This document shows, in pieces, positions 9,121 to 22,748 of a stretch of 64,000 bases of DNA. The stretch spans positions 18,478,793-18,542,792 of the forward strand of contig NC_086357.1 in the NCBI RefSeq assembly GCF_036324505.1, read 5' to 3'. The position numbers were made by a program, and so were the translations under genes. The notes under the pieces were generated by a model. That model searched no databases and had not been told where the DNA came from. It was given only the letters and a program-made list of their open reading frames with translations. Numbering within the stretch: the first letter of the stretch is position 1; every line of letters begins with the position of its first letter. Source of the stretch: Eleginops maclovinus. Taxonomy: Eukaryota; Chordata; Actinopteri; Perciformes; Eleginopidae.

Positions 9121-11390
9121 TCACATTACGACTCACATTGATGGTATACCTTACAGCTGTGGCTGGCAGATCAGTGAAATTAGCTCTTTCGTTGATGTTT
9201 CGAAGGACCATCAGGACTTGTGTTGTTATTGTGGGAAAAACTATGTTAGAAATTAAACATTCATTTAAATCTGCAGGTTATGTTAAGGGGTTAATTGGGG
9301 TAGGGCAGGAACAAATTGTGAAAAAAGACTCACAGCTTTTTATCCCAGTGGGCATGCAAGGTTAAGTGCCTAAATTCCAGGGACCACCGAGGCCAAAAAC
9401 CAGATGCTGTCACTTCCCACACAGAAAAAAGTGTTTTGGTATAAAAGCAATGACTGATGGGCATAGACTGTTCGCTGCTGATCATCAGCCGGGCTTTAAA
9501 TGGGGCCATTTAATAGCACAACTGCCAATGCACCTTCTGCATTAAGTTTGTAGAGTTGCTGATGCCATGTTGAGATTTGTTCTGGGATGGAAAGCTAGGC
9601 CATTTGTATTCACAGGGCAGCCGCTGTATCTGCAGGGTCCGTCTTTATGTGGCCAGTGTGCCAGCAGCATTGGAGGACAACCAGATGCAGAAAATCACAA
9701 GTTGAACCGAGGCCACAGCCAAGGTATCATCATGTGTCATCTGGGTAGACGTGTCAATTGAAGTGTGCCGCATGCAATGTGTTGTGCCTTGAGCTGCGCT
9801 CCCTGCATTAATTTCCTGTTGAGTTCAAAGTGTTTGTCACCCTGTGTCAGTCACATCGCCCGCTTCCTTCTCCCTGCTCAGGGACCTCGTACCGATAGCA
9901 GGAAATGTTGTTTTCCCTTAACAGTACACTGGGTCACTTGGTCGATTGTGGCAGAGGTCCGCTGGGGTCAGGGCTGCTGACAAGGGTGCCCACTGTTGCC
10001 ACTGCATGATAAAATGCTCAGAGGACTTAAGACTCTCTAAGGAAGGAAAGATGTAGAGACACATGAGTGGGGCAGAGTTAAAAGCAGTCAAATCTAACCA
10101 AATCTCCTCTCTGCTGGGATCAATACATAATGGCCATGTGAAAGTGCAAGGCTGGTGGGCAAACTAGACGGCTGGACAAAACAAAAGTCCACTTGATTGA
10201 AACAGCACTGCAGATTAACCAGACCCTCTGTACATATTTGTTCAAAGGCATTAATCAACAGTGGATAGTCTACTCTGAATAATAAGCAAGGTGATTATAC
10301 AGCATTGAAATGCCGCTCTAGTTGGTGATTCTTGGCATGAGCTGGTTTACAAGCCACTTGTTGGTTGAAAGTGATATAACAACACCAATTATAGAACACA
10401 ATTGTAAATCAGTGAGCAATCAGTCTGTTTCGTGTACCTTAAATGTTGTACCCTTCATGAAAACGTGATATAATTAGTGGCTTTATTTAAAATCGCAGAG
10501 AAATCAAAGATTGATAAAAATAAAAAAAAGAAGCCTTTTAGTATTCAAATCACTGTTTTCAGATTCTCAACTCAATCACCATGTCCAAATTACCGTGTCA
10601 TTAACTTTGACTGAAGAAATATCAACTATTTATCAGATATTAAAATGCAATATTTTATCAGTCTTACCATGCCCAACAAAACACAATTTATGAAATGTGC
10701 TTTTTTCCTAATCACTCATTGTAAAAATGATTTTGTGCCTGACAATATACTGATATTATTCTTTCCTTGTAGCCACTGAAAAATGTTCCTCAGTTGACAG
10801 TCAATGTAATGATTTATTGTGTATTCACCTTCACCCAGCAGCTGTCCCCACAACTCATTTTATCTTTTAACACCCAATGCAAGCTGATTCACAGTGAAAG
10901 TAACAAACAGTAAATAAAACACTGTCTGACAGCAGACTCAGAACAATTTAGTGTACTTGTAAAGCACCAAAGCTCAATAACAGCACAAATCTGCCAACCT
11001 CAGAAAAAGCATTGACTCGTAATATCTATATAATTGGCACTGATTTGTAATCCGACACCTTCCAGGGCCAGTTGCTATTCGACAGTGGGCATGATAATGA
11101 AAAGGTATCATTTTAACACATCCTGTAATTAACCTCATGAATATATATTGGTTTGTTAGTTCTTTCAGCATCTTAGATTTTCACCTTTGCATCTAATCAA
11201 CACCCTCAGCAGCATCTCAGTGTTATTAAGCCACCACCCAGGAGAAGAAACTGCTGACTTGTCTTTTCATAGTAACACCACATTTCTCTGCATACAAAAA
11301 TGACTTTTTATTACGAGTAAGCCAAATCTCTCAAGATAAAGTTGACGGACTGAGACAGTGTCATTCTCAAAGTTCCTTGACTTCTCATAC
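9121..11390. other. Intergenic sequence, no gene seen
   Basis: Only scattered frames under 80 codons without domain features. The part at 9540-9980 is moderately GC-rich and non-repetitive and might contain regulatory sequence, but nothing specific supports a call. Confidence 0.5.
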
Positions 11391-11399
11391 TGACTGACA

Positions 11400-11640
11400 A
11401 TGATCGTCTCAAATCCGCCCCACGGGACTGCCGCGCTCGAAGTAATGGAGATAAGCGCTAATTGGGGTCATATACTCCATGCTTAATTCCCCAGCCTTTA
11501 TAATATCATGTACACGGTATCATGAGTCTGCTCGGAGACAATCTGGAGAATCCATTACATCATTTAGAAAACGTTGACAGCAGTCAATTAATATTATAAC
11601 AACCATGCTGTGAGCTAGCCACCTAAAAGAAATCGAAAGT
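11400..11640. promoter_or_regulatory. Candidate conserved non-coding element
   Basis: CpG-containing GC-rich words at 11415-11440 are followed by a GATAAG core (about 11449-11455), a TAATTG homeodomain core (11459-11464) and further TTAATT cores. The sequence is repeat-free and non-coding. Its texture is typical of developmental enhancers. Confidence 0.3.
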
Positions 11641-11700
11641 GAAAGTATTAGCAGGGATTAGCAAATTAATCTTGTAACAGAGCAGGAAGGTGACAGGGCT

Positions 11701-13850
11701 CTCTCACAACTCATTCTTAGAATATTTAAACTGGTAGCAGATGATTAAAAGAAAAGTTTTTGTGTTTCAGTGCACATAACCATTACAAAAAAGGAAATAT
11801 TTACATGTTTGTGAATACAAATCCATCACTGTTTTTATTCAACTTGAGGGGTAAGTGGGAAATCATCGAAACCTGGCACTGGAAAAGGGTGTTAGTCTGT
11901 CCTGTTAATTAATGCAGATGCTAACTAATGAAGATCTCTGAGGAAGGACCCCTCTCTCAGAACTGCAAGCATATAATATATGCTGTTTGTATACATTAAA
12001 CAACATGTTAGAATTATAATATAACTTGGGTTCAAATTAAGGAAGATATTTAAGATTTTGAGTATTTGTTTTATTTTTTTGCATTTTGTTTTGACTCGGT
12101 ATTTAAGTAGATTTGTGCATGTGTTTGTTGGCTCATTGAAAGTGGTCAAAAGAAAGCAGGGAGCCTTATTTGGCAATGAACAACCACTCTAGGGGTTCTG
12201 GTTCTATGTTGTTGTGGTTGTTGATTGCTCCCTGATTTGGCTCACCTGTCACACACTACATCGCTCAGTCAGATTGTTAGTGGCTTTCTGGAAGTGCAGT
12301 AGATTGAGTCTGCTGGAATTTTGAGAAATACCATTAAAACTGAAGAAACAACATCAGAGTTATGAATGGGCAGTCTCCCCTCTTCAGATACACAGCAGTC
12401 CCTTAGAAGAGGTACGTGATATCCTTTTGTTCTTTATTCAATTCTAAATAAATTAAACTCATAAGATATCTGAGTTAAGTTCTGAGTTCCTGTTTACTTA
12501 TGACATGATTTTAAAGTTAAGAATAAACCCAATACCAAAGCATTTACATTGAAAAAACAATAAAACCCAACTTATTTAATCAACATCAGTTGACTTTCTC
12601 AGTTTCCTTCAGATTTGACACGCTGCCCCAAGTAGCTCCTCTGGGTCAGTCAGCGTCCATCTGTGATCTCTGCATGTCCAAAACCTCCAGATTCTCTGGC
12701 TTTTTACCTTTCAATCACTGTCTTATCATGTTATCACAGACAAATGGCTATGTGGATACCACAGGCTACTGCATACTCAATAATTAACACTGTCTCTGCA
12801 TAAGGCACAGACGTAGAATCTAAAATAAGAACAAGTTCAGGATTGAAAACATGTGCAAAATATTATTCATAATATTACATTTGTTTCATTAAAGAATATT
12901 TCATTAATATAAACATTTGTGGCTTTCATACAGAAATGTAGTGAAATGAGAGCACTCATTTGTATCGCAAATAACATCTGCTGAATAAATTCTGTATTTG
13001 TCTTTTAAACAAATCACATGAGAAGTCAAATCAACAATGAGTTAAGCCTACAAACATTTATGTATTCACCGCCTGATACAGTTGTATTTCATCTTCTCAG
13101 ATGTCTTTTGATGTCCAAAAACTATTTAAAACACTTCTTTGAGTGTCGATGTTACACTCTGTGACAAGTTCCTTCATTTGGAGGAACACTAGCACAGAAG
13201 CCATATTCAAAAAGTGTTGTATCACACCAAATACTATGCAGACAATTGTATCAGAGTTCAACTCTTACTCCTGTTGGGAAAAACTACAGTGCCCAGCTGT
13301 AATACTGAAGGAAATTATATTTAATTAAGTTAAATTTGGAGATTAGTTCAGTCTCAAAAAATATAGATCATCCGCAGCCTTATCTTTCAATTATAGACAC
13401 CAGGGCTAATCACACTGCAAAATGTACACCGGGGCAAGAAAAGACAACCTGCCAATTATGGTAACTAGCAAAAATGTCACAAAATCAAAACTACCCCTTT
13501 TTAGGGTTATAATTAGCATTAGGTGAAGGTCAAGGTTAGAACCTGCAGACATTTGCAGGTGACACACAGCAAATCACAAGTGAAAGCATTGATTTTCATT
13601 AGAATTTTGAATTGCAAAGCTTTGCTGCCTTAATATGCATTGCTGGAAAAAAATAGCCTGGGGGGGAGTCACTCCTGTGTTGCATTGTGACACAGTCACA
13701 CCAGAGCACAACCTGAAACCAAAGGTTATATTGTTTTTTAGATAAGGTTTAAAGGATGTGACTTGTTGTTTGCAGTGCATTAAAGCTGCAAATGTCTGCA
13801 TGATTCTAGATAGAGAATTGACAGTCCTCTTAAGGATATTAATAAAAACA
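11701..13850. other. AT-rich intergenic sequence, no gene seen
   Basis: No domain-bearing frame, tRNA or clear transposon was recognised. There is a short degenerate TTAGGG-like stretch near 13501-13540, too imperfect to call telomeric. Confidence 0.5.
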
Positions 13851-13860
13851 TGAGTGTGTG

Positions 13861-13890
13861 TGAGCTTGTGTGAGCTTGTGTGAGCTTGTG
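13861..13890. repeat. Three tandem copies of a 10-bp unit
   Basis: The unit TGAGCTTGTG is repeated three times exactly, preceded by a GT-rich lead-in. It looks like a small minisatellite. Confidence 0.85.
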
Positions 13891-13969
13891 TCTGGAGCCG
13901 TCACAGGACACAGATGAGCAGGGAGTATCGGGTCACTGTGAACCCACAGAGAAAAGTGAGGAGAGGAAA

Positions 13970-14130
13970 GGGGGAGGCTAATGTGGAAATGAAGTGTCAT
14001 TGCATTTCACCTTCATTAGCCAGAGTCACCACACGTTCTCACCCGGCCTAAGTGTAGTTAACCATCTCAGCTGCCGCCGTGCATAATGACAAAGGGCAGT
14101 AAATGGAGACAGACACAGGGTGACACTCGC
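13970..14130. promoter_or_regulatory. Candidate conserved non-coding element
   Basis: Complex sequence just before the large GT microsatellite. It contains paired near-palindromic words (CTAATGTGGAAATGAAG and CTTCATTAG), CpG-bearing words and an E-box-like CAGCTG near 14069. No coding frame. Confidence 0.25.
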
Positions 14131-14328
14131 CTTGGGAGGGAGAGACTGTTGCAGAATATCATCCCTCATCAGTCATTTATACGCCGTTTTATCACTGCTG
14201 TCAGAGGAAAAAAAAAAAAACTACAGCAACTTTTAAAGTTTGTCTGTTCTGTTTCAGACTCGAGGTCACAGTGTGTTCACTGCAGTCAAATATGTGCTAA
14301 GATAATGAAGGAGCTCTGTTTTAAATTA

Positions 14329-14503
<175 letters not shown>

Positions 14504-14831
14504 AACATGGATTAAGACAGATGCACAATGGATACAACCCTGAACAGGCATAAGCAAGTAGAGAATATGTGTGAATGGAATGATAATTGGGAAGCCTTTC
14601 CTCATGACTAATCACATACAGTTCTTTAATCTGTTGTTATTACTTTGAGCGTCACTTTTTTATAAGTAATTTCGTCTTTAGGGAGTGGACCCAGGATATT
14701 CAACATGTTCTACTGTACCATCAACACTGGAGCCAAAAATCCATGGTCAGTTTTCAAGAAGCACATTTTAGAGAAATAGGATTGTAACAAAATGTTTTTA
14801 TATAAAAGTAGTGCGTCTGATGGCTTAGGGG

Positions 14832-15139
14832 TTAAAAGGGCCATATTTTGCACATTTTCACGTTTCACAATTGCATTTTGTGCTTTTACTGTGACATGTT
14901 TACATGCTTTAATGTTCAAAAAGCTCTTTATTTTTCTGCAGCACCTCTCCTCACCCTCTGTCTGAAACCAGAGCCCAGTCAGAGCCTGGTTAGTTTTCCA
15001 GCTCTGTTGCGATTGGTCAACAGGTTAGCCTATCACGTACAATGTTTTGGAGCACTTGCCAATAGAGTTGTGATGGAAAGGAGTCGAATCGAGGCGTTAT
15101 AGGCAGGGGGGATAATAAATAATAATAGGGCCCCTTTAA
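14832..15139. mobile_element. Non-autonomous DNA transposon (MITE-like), TTAA-flanked, copy 1
   Basis: The element is bounded by TTAA at 14832-14835 and 15136-15139. The two ends are inverted versions of one another: AAAAGGGCC on the left and GGGCCCCTTT on the right. Its interior matches a second element at 22749-23178, including 30 identical bases (14951-14980 against 22877-22906). It has no transposase frame. A TTAA target site with short inverted ends is the piggyBac pattern, so a piggyBac-type MITE is the best guess. This copy lacks part of the interior seen in copy 2. Confidence 0.7.
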
Positions 15140-17387
15140 TGCATACAAGTTCAACATCCCTGCATCTGATTTTAGGTAATGCTGGGGCGAAGATTTATTT
15201 TCTCAACAACACCTTCAGCTTTCCAATAAAGGCAAGGCATGTCTAAAATTACATTTAAGTTGGTTAAATATGTTGGAAGTGGAAGTTCATTAACTCTGTC
15301 ACCATGTGCCACAGTGCCCTCAACAAATGATGGTATGCAGAACTGTATATCAAAGCACAACCACAACAACAACAACTTTATGTCACATTTGCTGTTAGTT
15401 TGTCATTAACAAATGGAGAGAACAGTGCAGCATGACAAAGAAATAGGCTGCAAACAGTGTGAGCGGATGGAGAAATGACACCCCCATAGAGGACCAACAT
15501 TTATTTTTCTAAACTCTGCATTCACTTTTCGAAGATGGTCTTCCATCTGCCAGCAGCTTGTGGTAAAATATCAAGCTGATGCGTCTTTCTGAGCATCTGG
15601 GAGTATGCTGTTTATAAAAATACCATCATTATTAAATGTGTCATTTTTATGACACCTGGATTCTTGAAAAATATGAAGCTGTCACATAATGTAGTGTATT
15701 TCATTGACCAATATAAAGATGTTCAAATCTTCCACAATTCTTTTTTTGTAAATCCCCACAAGGCAAGGTAAAAATAACAACACCTCCTCAAGAGTGTTAG
15801 AAAGGGCATTACACACGGAAACAATAATAATTAAAAGCCAATAAGATAAAAATAAAGAAGACATGAATGAGATAAATGAATTATACAATTGAATACACAA
15901 GACCGAAACAAGCAAATACAACTATAAAAGAAGCATCAAGTCATTGAGATGACATTGAGATACTCGCAGACATGTTTAATGACGAGCCCAGGCTTTTCTT
16001 TTTTGTACATTTATTTATTCTTCTTTTATGGCAGAGAGTTTTATTGCTGCAGCTGTTGTTTTCCATGTCATTTGGATTAAGAAATGAGGAAGCATCTTCT
16101 CCCATCATTGGAAACACTGACACCGCAGTGATTTATAATCCCTGTGAATAATTTGCAAAACATTCAATCTCTCTCTTTCTCTCTCTCTGCAAGAGATACA
16201 CTGATATAAACCTCCTCATTTAAAACGACCCGTGGGATGTTTAGGACAGAATCTCTTTCAACACGGTCGCTGCAAGCTGAAGGCACGGTCTGCTGCTTTG
16301 GACTTGTTAGAGCATTGTCATTAGCTGTTAACTTTATTTAGAAAAATAAGACATTCTTGCGGTAAAGTTATGTTTCCAACTGTTAGACAAGTGAGGTTTT
16401 TTGCTTGCTTCAGTGCTATGCATCATGAAACTGTAATAGGAAGTGTATTTCAAAATGACAAGGAAATGTTTGTGTGGACAGATATGCAGACCTCATCCTC
16501 AAGCTGCTGGGTATGTTTTTCTTTATTTGCATTACCGCACAGATAAATCACTTGACACCTTTATAGTTTGCGCTATGGACTACAGAGAATTGCTTTTTCT
16601 GGAGGAATGCAACACCTTTGTGTACATAACCGCGTGCTAGCCGATTTATCATCAGACAGCAATTTAAGTAATTAGGGCAGTGATAAATCTCATTTTTATT
16701 TAAAGGTTACGGACAATTTTATTATTGAATCACGGTTCAAAAAGTGTTTTACACAAAGTGTAGCATTGACTGCAGTTTGTAACAGCTACACATCTTTAGC
16801 CTCTTTCATTTTTAGATGTTGTAATGCCGTCATTACAGTATTCCTCTATATTTGCTCCAAGCTTGATTTCAAAATCACATTTATTTATTTCCGTATCTTT
16901 CTGTTCAAGCTAATGAGTAAATATTTTGTTAACTGTATGGATCAAGATAGAACATCAGCTCAAGGGTTGTATCAAATGTGCTATTTTTTCCTATCCTCTA
17001 TTTTGGAGGCAATTCGTGGATACTTCAGTTCTGATCTCCTCTGAGGCGTGCCCCAGATGAAACAAAGCATACACCTCAATAGGTCTCCGTGGGACTGGCG
17101 GCTATCTGACTGGCTCTTGGAAGATTGACAAGTGAGCATTATTCTTCACAAGAAAGTGGCAGGCAGTCCCTTATGTGATATGGAGGCATGCGGAGGATTG
17201 CTCTCTATCTTTTTCTTCATGTGTCTTTCTTTTTTTTTAACACCTCTGTTTTTCAAGCGCCTCTGAGCATTTAAATTATCAGAATCCTGCAACATGGCTG
17301 TCTGCCTCCGCACTGTCAAATTTGGACGGATATGTTTCAGCAAGTGAGAGAGGTAGACATGGACGATACACATACACTACACAGCCC

Positions 17388-17388
<1 letters not shown>
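15140..17388. other. AT-rich intergenic sequence, no gene seen
   Basis: Short frames only. A CT-rich microsatellite lies at 16168-16189. No recognised repeat family or RNA gene. Confidence 0.5.
16168..16189. repeat. (CT)n microsatellite, interrupted
   Basis: A run of CT dinucleotides broken once by TTT. Confidence 0.85.

Positions 17389-17430
<42 letters not shown>
17389..17430. repeat. (AC)21 microsatellite
   Basis: 42 bases of pure AC dinucleotide repeat. Confidence 0.97.
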
Positions 17431-17435
<5 letters not shown>

Positions 17436-20400
17436 CACAAGTCCAGCGTCACTGCTCCAGACAGGCAAACGCCTCTTGGCATACCCGGCAGTTGAGCCGG
17501 GCAGAAAAGTGGAAAAATGTGCTCCTCAGTGGAGATGCAGTCAGTCATACAGCTGTCCAAAACCAGCAGCTATCTGTTCAGTTACAGACTAGAGGGCAAA
17601 AGGTCAGAGTCTTTTTATTCAACTTCACTCATTCGTCTACAAAGAACTCCAAAGTGAATAACTTTTATAGTACAGTGTTTTATAGAAAAATGACAGAAAT
17701 GTCCCTCGAACGTTTTATTCTGAAGGTTCTACATACGAGAACTATTTGTAATAAAGCAAATGCCTCTTTCTTAGCTGGTGCATGTATTCCCCCCCTCCTT
17801 TCAAAACACTGTGTTTGCAAATAGAGTGACCTCCAACACAACATTGTAAAAGTGAATACTTTTTTATGAAGTATAATGCCCGTAAAAATATTGTGTTCCC
17901 CGTAGACAGACTGAATCAAGCTGTTTCAGAACATGTGTAACTACATCCCACAATAGATGGTCAATTGTATCTTCAAACACAAATTTCCAATTATACACTG
18001 CAGCCGTGTGAGACAAAACTACATAAATATGTACATGGATCTTAACGGGTAGCATTTGGATATTGCTGAGCGCAGATGTCACTGTCAACACAGACTGATT
18101 AAGGCTGATAGGAAAATAAATAAGCCACAGGCAGTCATTGTTATTGACAACACCATAGTGTGCCTCTAGTGAGCCAGAGCGTGCCAATTTTCAGGGAAAA
18201 AAGCACAATTCAGTCAGCGGGGCTAGATCTGTCTACGTGCCTGCCTGCTGGCACTGAGGGGAATATGGCTTCTTCCCATGCTCTTATCGGTCCTCATTTG
18301 AATAAAACATGTTTAGTTCACTATGCTAAATAGTAGCATGCTCAGGAACTCATTTTAAATGGTGATGATCTGTCTAGATTTTGAGTAAATAAGAGACTTG
18401 TGGAAAATTAACCCTTACAGAGCTGGATTATGACAATAACTCACAGACACGCTTCAGAGCCCAGTGTAACCCTTCAGCATTAACCATTTTAAGTGAAGTG
18501 ACTAAGCAGAGAAGCTGGTGAGTATCCCTTTATTTTAAAATAAGTTTAATGAAACTTGGCACAATAAACTAATTCTGGGAGACACCCTTGTGTCACAAGG
18601 AAGTGATTTCATTTAGGGAGCCAATAAGTCTTGTCTTTTCTCAATTCAGACAGAGGAGCAGAGGACAGAGGAGCTGACAATGACTGCATCTGCCTGCCTG
18701 CTCCAATATACATCAGTCTGAGCAGAAATGCCTTGTGAAAAGTAGATACGCTCACTGTTTGCTGGGCTGCTGCCAGCACTGATCGATCTGGGAATGTTAT
18801 CTTTGGCTGATTCATCTGGAGGCAGTTATTTTTGTCTGCATTTTTAAATTATTATTCTAATACCTTAATGAAATCTGGGACATCTTTCATATCTTGCCTC
18901 ACTGAATTGAATTTTGGCAAATATTACAGTGACCTGAGATAGCATAGTGCATTACTGTTCATTAGTTACTCTTTTCTATATTTTATCTCATGCATATTAA
19001 TCACAGCTTGCATAATATCTAGAATACTTTAGTGGATTTGTGCTGCAAATCTGATGGCAGGGAGCAGTGCCATTCTTGAATTTGCTCCAAATGTGAGCCT
19101 GCTCTTAAGCTGACCCTGTCACCTGGACAGGATGTTAATATATTGCTGCACTGTAATCTCTCCATATCTAAACGTGAAGCTTTCGCTGGTCAGCAGAACA
19201 TGTGTCTGCATGGCTGAGAGATGTCAGAAACTGCCTTCCCTGCCCCTCGCAAACAGACTGGAAAAAATTGACATATTTGTTACAAATAGTTTCATCTGCT
19301 GGGGAAATCCAATATCCCCGGGATATCTCTGGGAATCATCCGTTTCACAGTGTGCACGGGATTCTGAAGAGACCTTAGAGTCCTGAAGCAGGATATGTGA
19401 GCATTACGATGGCTATGATACACAACATTGACATTCTGAAAACGGCCTGTTCTTTGGATTTTCACTAGGCTGAAATTGAACAAATCAAATATACTGTATC
19501 TTGACAGTGATCTAAATCCTCAGAGCCCTTTTCAAACTATTTGGATATGAGATGCATCACTAACTTTCCACAGAAGTGCCTCCACATGTCATGCTGTTGA
19601 CTTAGACCTGATTGTAACTGTCTAAAAGGAATAAATTGAGTTTCATTTGATGGAAAAGTTCAATTTTGTGGGTGGAATGCATTTTCTTCTGAAGTTTGGA
19701 ATTTAGTCATACCATGTTAATGGCTCTGTATTTCTTTGACTTAAATTAACATGGAATACCTTTTTCTTGCATGAACCCTAACACAACCAAGTGTTGGGTT
19801 TCAGATCTATCGTAATGATATTTGGCAGGGTTGAGGGTGGGGAACAGCTGTAGACTACCCATGTGTGCCCAACGAGAAAGCAAAGTATGTTCCTGCGAAA
19901 TAAAATCAAACACAAAGGATCCTTTTGCTGCTGGCTGTTGAAAACTTCCTTCACAGAGCCTTATTCACAGAGAGACAACAAAGGAAGCAAGGTCTGACAA
20001 GACTAATTTTCTAATTCTCTGACAAATAGATAATGTGTGGCACATAGAGTAGTAAGGAGTACTGAGGCAGCTCAATAGCTGTAGTGTTTTTTTAAATGTT
20101 GCATGGATGAAAACTATAATTGTCTTTTTTTTCTGTAGCAGAGTTCAATGTCCAAAGGCAAGGCCATATTAGTCGATCCAAGATGAGGCAAAACAGCTTT
20201 AGAAAAGGTTTCCAAGAATGCTATCGACAACAGATGCAACTCAACATGCAACATTTGTGGGGGAGCTGTAATTGAGACGAAACTGGTAGATTTAGGGAAA
20301 ATAGTGCAGACCTGAATCCATAAAAAGTGGTGTTTTTCTCCACTTTTTATTCAAGACTCTCAACACTGCACACTTCCTTGTTAGGGGAGGATCAAAGACT

Positions 20401-22350
20401 TGGTGCTTATTAATATTGTGTTCAGGGGTGTACTTTACCTGGATGAAAGGCTTGATGATTAGGAATTATCCTTGTTTCATTTGGAGGAGGTACATTCAAT
20501 ACACGGAGCACAGCCATGTTTACTGGTAGAGAAAAAAACAAGTTTGGGGTTTTTAAAGGGGGCCGTATGAAGGTAAAGAGAATTAAAAGTAGAACTGAAT
20601 TTGAGATTGTTGTCAGGAGTTAAATGTGGCTGAGAAGTGCTTCTTTTGAATTACAGTAACTATTCAAAGTCACACTTTCCAGCACCTATAGTATTCGAGA
20701 TAAAAGAGAAGCATTTTTTTGTACCTATACAAGTTTGCAGTAACGCTGTAGGGATGAAAAAGTTGGTTTGGCCTTCAGTATACTACTATACAGACTGAAG
20801 TATCTCAACAACTATGGGATGGGTTGCCACACAGTAGCAGTTGTTGCTGGGTTTATAGATTGCCATGCAATAAATATTCATGTTTATGGTTTATGATCAA
20901 ATACCTTCCAATTAGCCTCAACTAGCCTTTCTGTTTATTGCTAATTATCAAATTACCATGAGTAATTATGTCAAACATGGTGAACCCTGTAGGCCAATTT
21001 AGACATCAGCATGTTATTTTTCGCATTATGTCCTTATTTCATATTTAATTTTATAGTATAACCTTTTTTGGAGTTGGTATACAAATCATTAGACCAGTTT
21101 ATACTAACAAGAATGACCTTTTATGTGTGACGAAGGACATTAATCCAACCTTCGAATCAATGGAATTAAAATTCACCAATAGACTAATTCTTCAGATTTT
21201 TCTGCCACTTTCTTTATTTTATGGATTGCATAGTGTGCATCACCAGCACACTAAATAATGTATTGGATTTAATATGCATAGGTTACATTGTCCCTTTTGT
21301 AGTGTTGTGTGTCTAGTGTCTTTTCCCAGTGTTGTAATGACAAACTATATACTACTAACCTGCTTAGCATCAGTATGTTGTAGTAATTTGTACGCATTTG
21401 CTGAAGCTTTTATTTCAAATAACCTTTACCAAGGTGAGAGGTGTCATTAGGAGTAGATGCTTTTCCTCAAGGATGTATGGAAGTTAATAGACACAATTAC
21501 TGTTGTTGAGAGTTTTCAGTGACACGCGAGCATTTCTTCTCAACAGCTCACCCTGACACACATACAGAGTCATTGTATTCACACTGACAACAAGCACAAA
21601 TACACAGACAACAAATGTCACAGAGTTGTGCAGCAGGTTCCTTTTCTACATGTCATTAGGCCACACAGAAACATCTTTATACACAAATACGCTGTTAGGA
21701 GGCACACATTCATCACCCTGACTGTATTATCTTTTGAGTCATGCGCTTATATGCTGAAAGACTTTACCGCAAAGAAGCAGCAGGAAGAGAAAAACATCTT
21801 CAATTTACAGCTGCGATTCTCCCCTGCTGGGTCTGCATGTACAGCATCAATCCATTCACAGTGGGGAAAAATTACACAGCCAACACACTAGGAAACGGAG
21901 AAACAAACATGTTCATTATGCATATCAGAGATTTCAACCAGTCGCTAATAGAGCCATGACTTCCCAGTTTCTGCTTTCTTGTTCTCTTTTTCTCTCCTTC
22001 TCTCCACGACTCTCTATGTGCTATGTGTGATATGTCAAAGTCTTATTTCCATGTCCTGGCGCCACTTATACTCAAGGCAAACACAGGGCGGTATGTGTTG
22101 ATGATTGTCAGCCATGGCCATTTATCATCTGTCAAGTTTCTGTCCTCTGAGGAGGTAAATACACCCAGTGAATTATGGTTGTTTTAGTCTGCAGGCGGAA
22201 TCCCACATGACAGCCAGCAGAAGGCCGTGACAAAATCGTTTATGAGGAAATAGTTTATCATGGCCATGGTTAACATTGTCCATCACATGTGAAGACGATG
22301 GATGTAGGACTTTGATAGGGAGAATCTTGGAGTGGTGTAATTCAATGTGA
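17431..22350. other. Intergenic sequence, no gene seen
   Basis: Frames up to about 110 codons (for example 17492-17824 plus and 17864-18187 minus) have no domain features, and their composition matches translated AT-rich non-coding DNA. A short hairpin lies at 20320-20350. Confidence 0.5.
20320..20350. repeat. Short perfect inverted repeat (11-bp arms)
   Basis: ATAAAAAGTGG at 20320-20330 and its exact complement CCACTTTTTAT at 20340-20350 enclose a 9-base loop. No associated gene; possibly chance. Confidence 0.6.
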
Positions 22351-22351
22351 T

Positions 22352-22371
22352 GGGGGGGGGGGGGGGGGGGG
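22352..22371 (+). repeat. Poly(G) tract, 20 bases
   Basis: A pure run of 20 G residues. Such tracts can fold into G-quadruplexes and are prone to length errors in sequencing. Confidence 0.95.
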
Positions 22372-22659
22372 AAACAACACAATCATCATGTTTTTGTTGT
22401 GTCCCATTTGTTCTCCTTTGGATCCATCCATTTGTGTGAATATTGGTGAATCTGTCTTGAAAATTGGTACGGAGTACGTTAGGGATTATAATTCATATCA
22501 AACTCAAAGCTGTGTTTTCCTCGTCAAAGGGAGGACTGTTTGTGCAGCTTCAGTATGCCTCGAGTTTCCACTTTACATAGACCGCAGATTTGACAGACTT
22601 TTATTGTCTAAGATTTTCTTTGTTGTTCTTTTCCTCTGAATCATATGGGGTGAAACGTG

Positions 22660-22712
22660 CAGGGGTGGAAGAAGAACTCAAATCCTTCACTTAAGTACAA
22701 TTGTAAATTATT
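22660..22712 (+). mobile_element. Fragment of a widespread teleost DNA-transposon-like repeat
   Basis: It begins with CAGGGGTGGAAGAAGAACTC and continues with TCCTTCACTTAAGTAC. From memory this matches the terminal part of a very common fish non-autonomous element whose ends read like GGTGGAAGAAGTACTCAGAT and which carries ACTTAAGTA words. It is cut off before 22749, where another element begins. The family name cannot be confirmed from sequence alone. Confidence 0.5.
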
Positions 22713-22748
22713 TTGTCACAATGAACATTTCTCTATTAAAGGCTTGAC

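Noticed and set aside
13501..13545. Telomere-like TTAGGG repeats
   Set aside because: Only one exact hexamer and a few degenerate neighbours are present.
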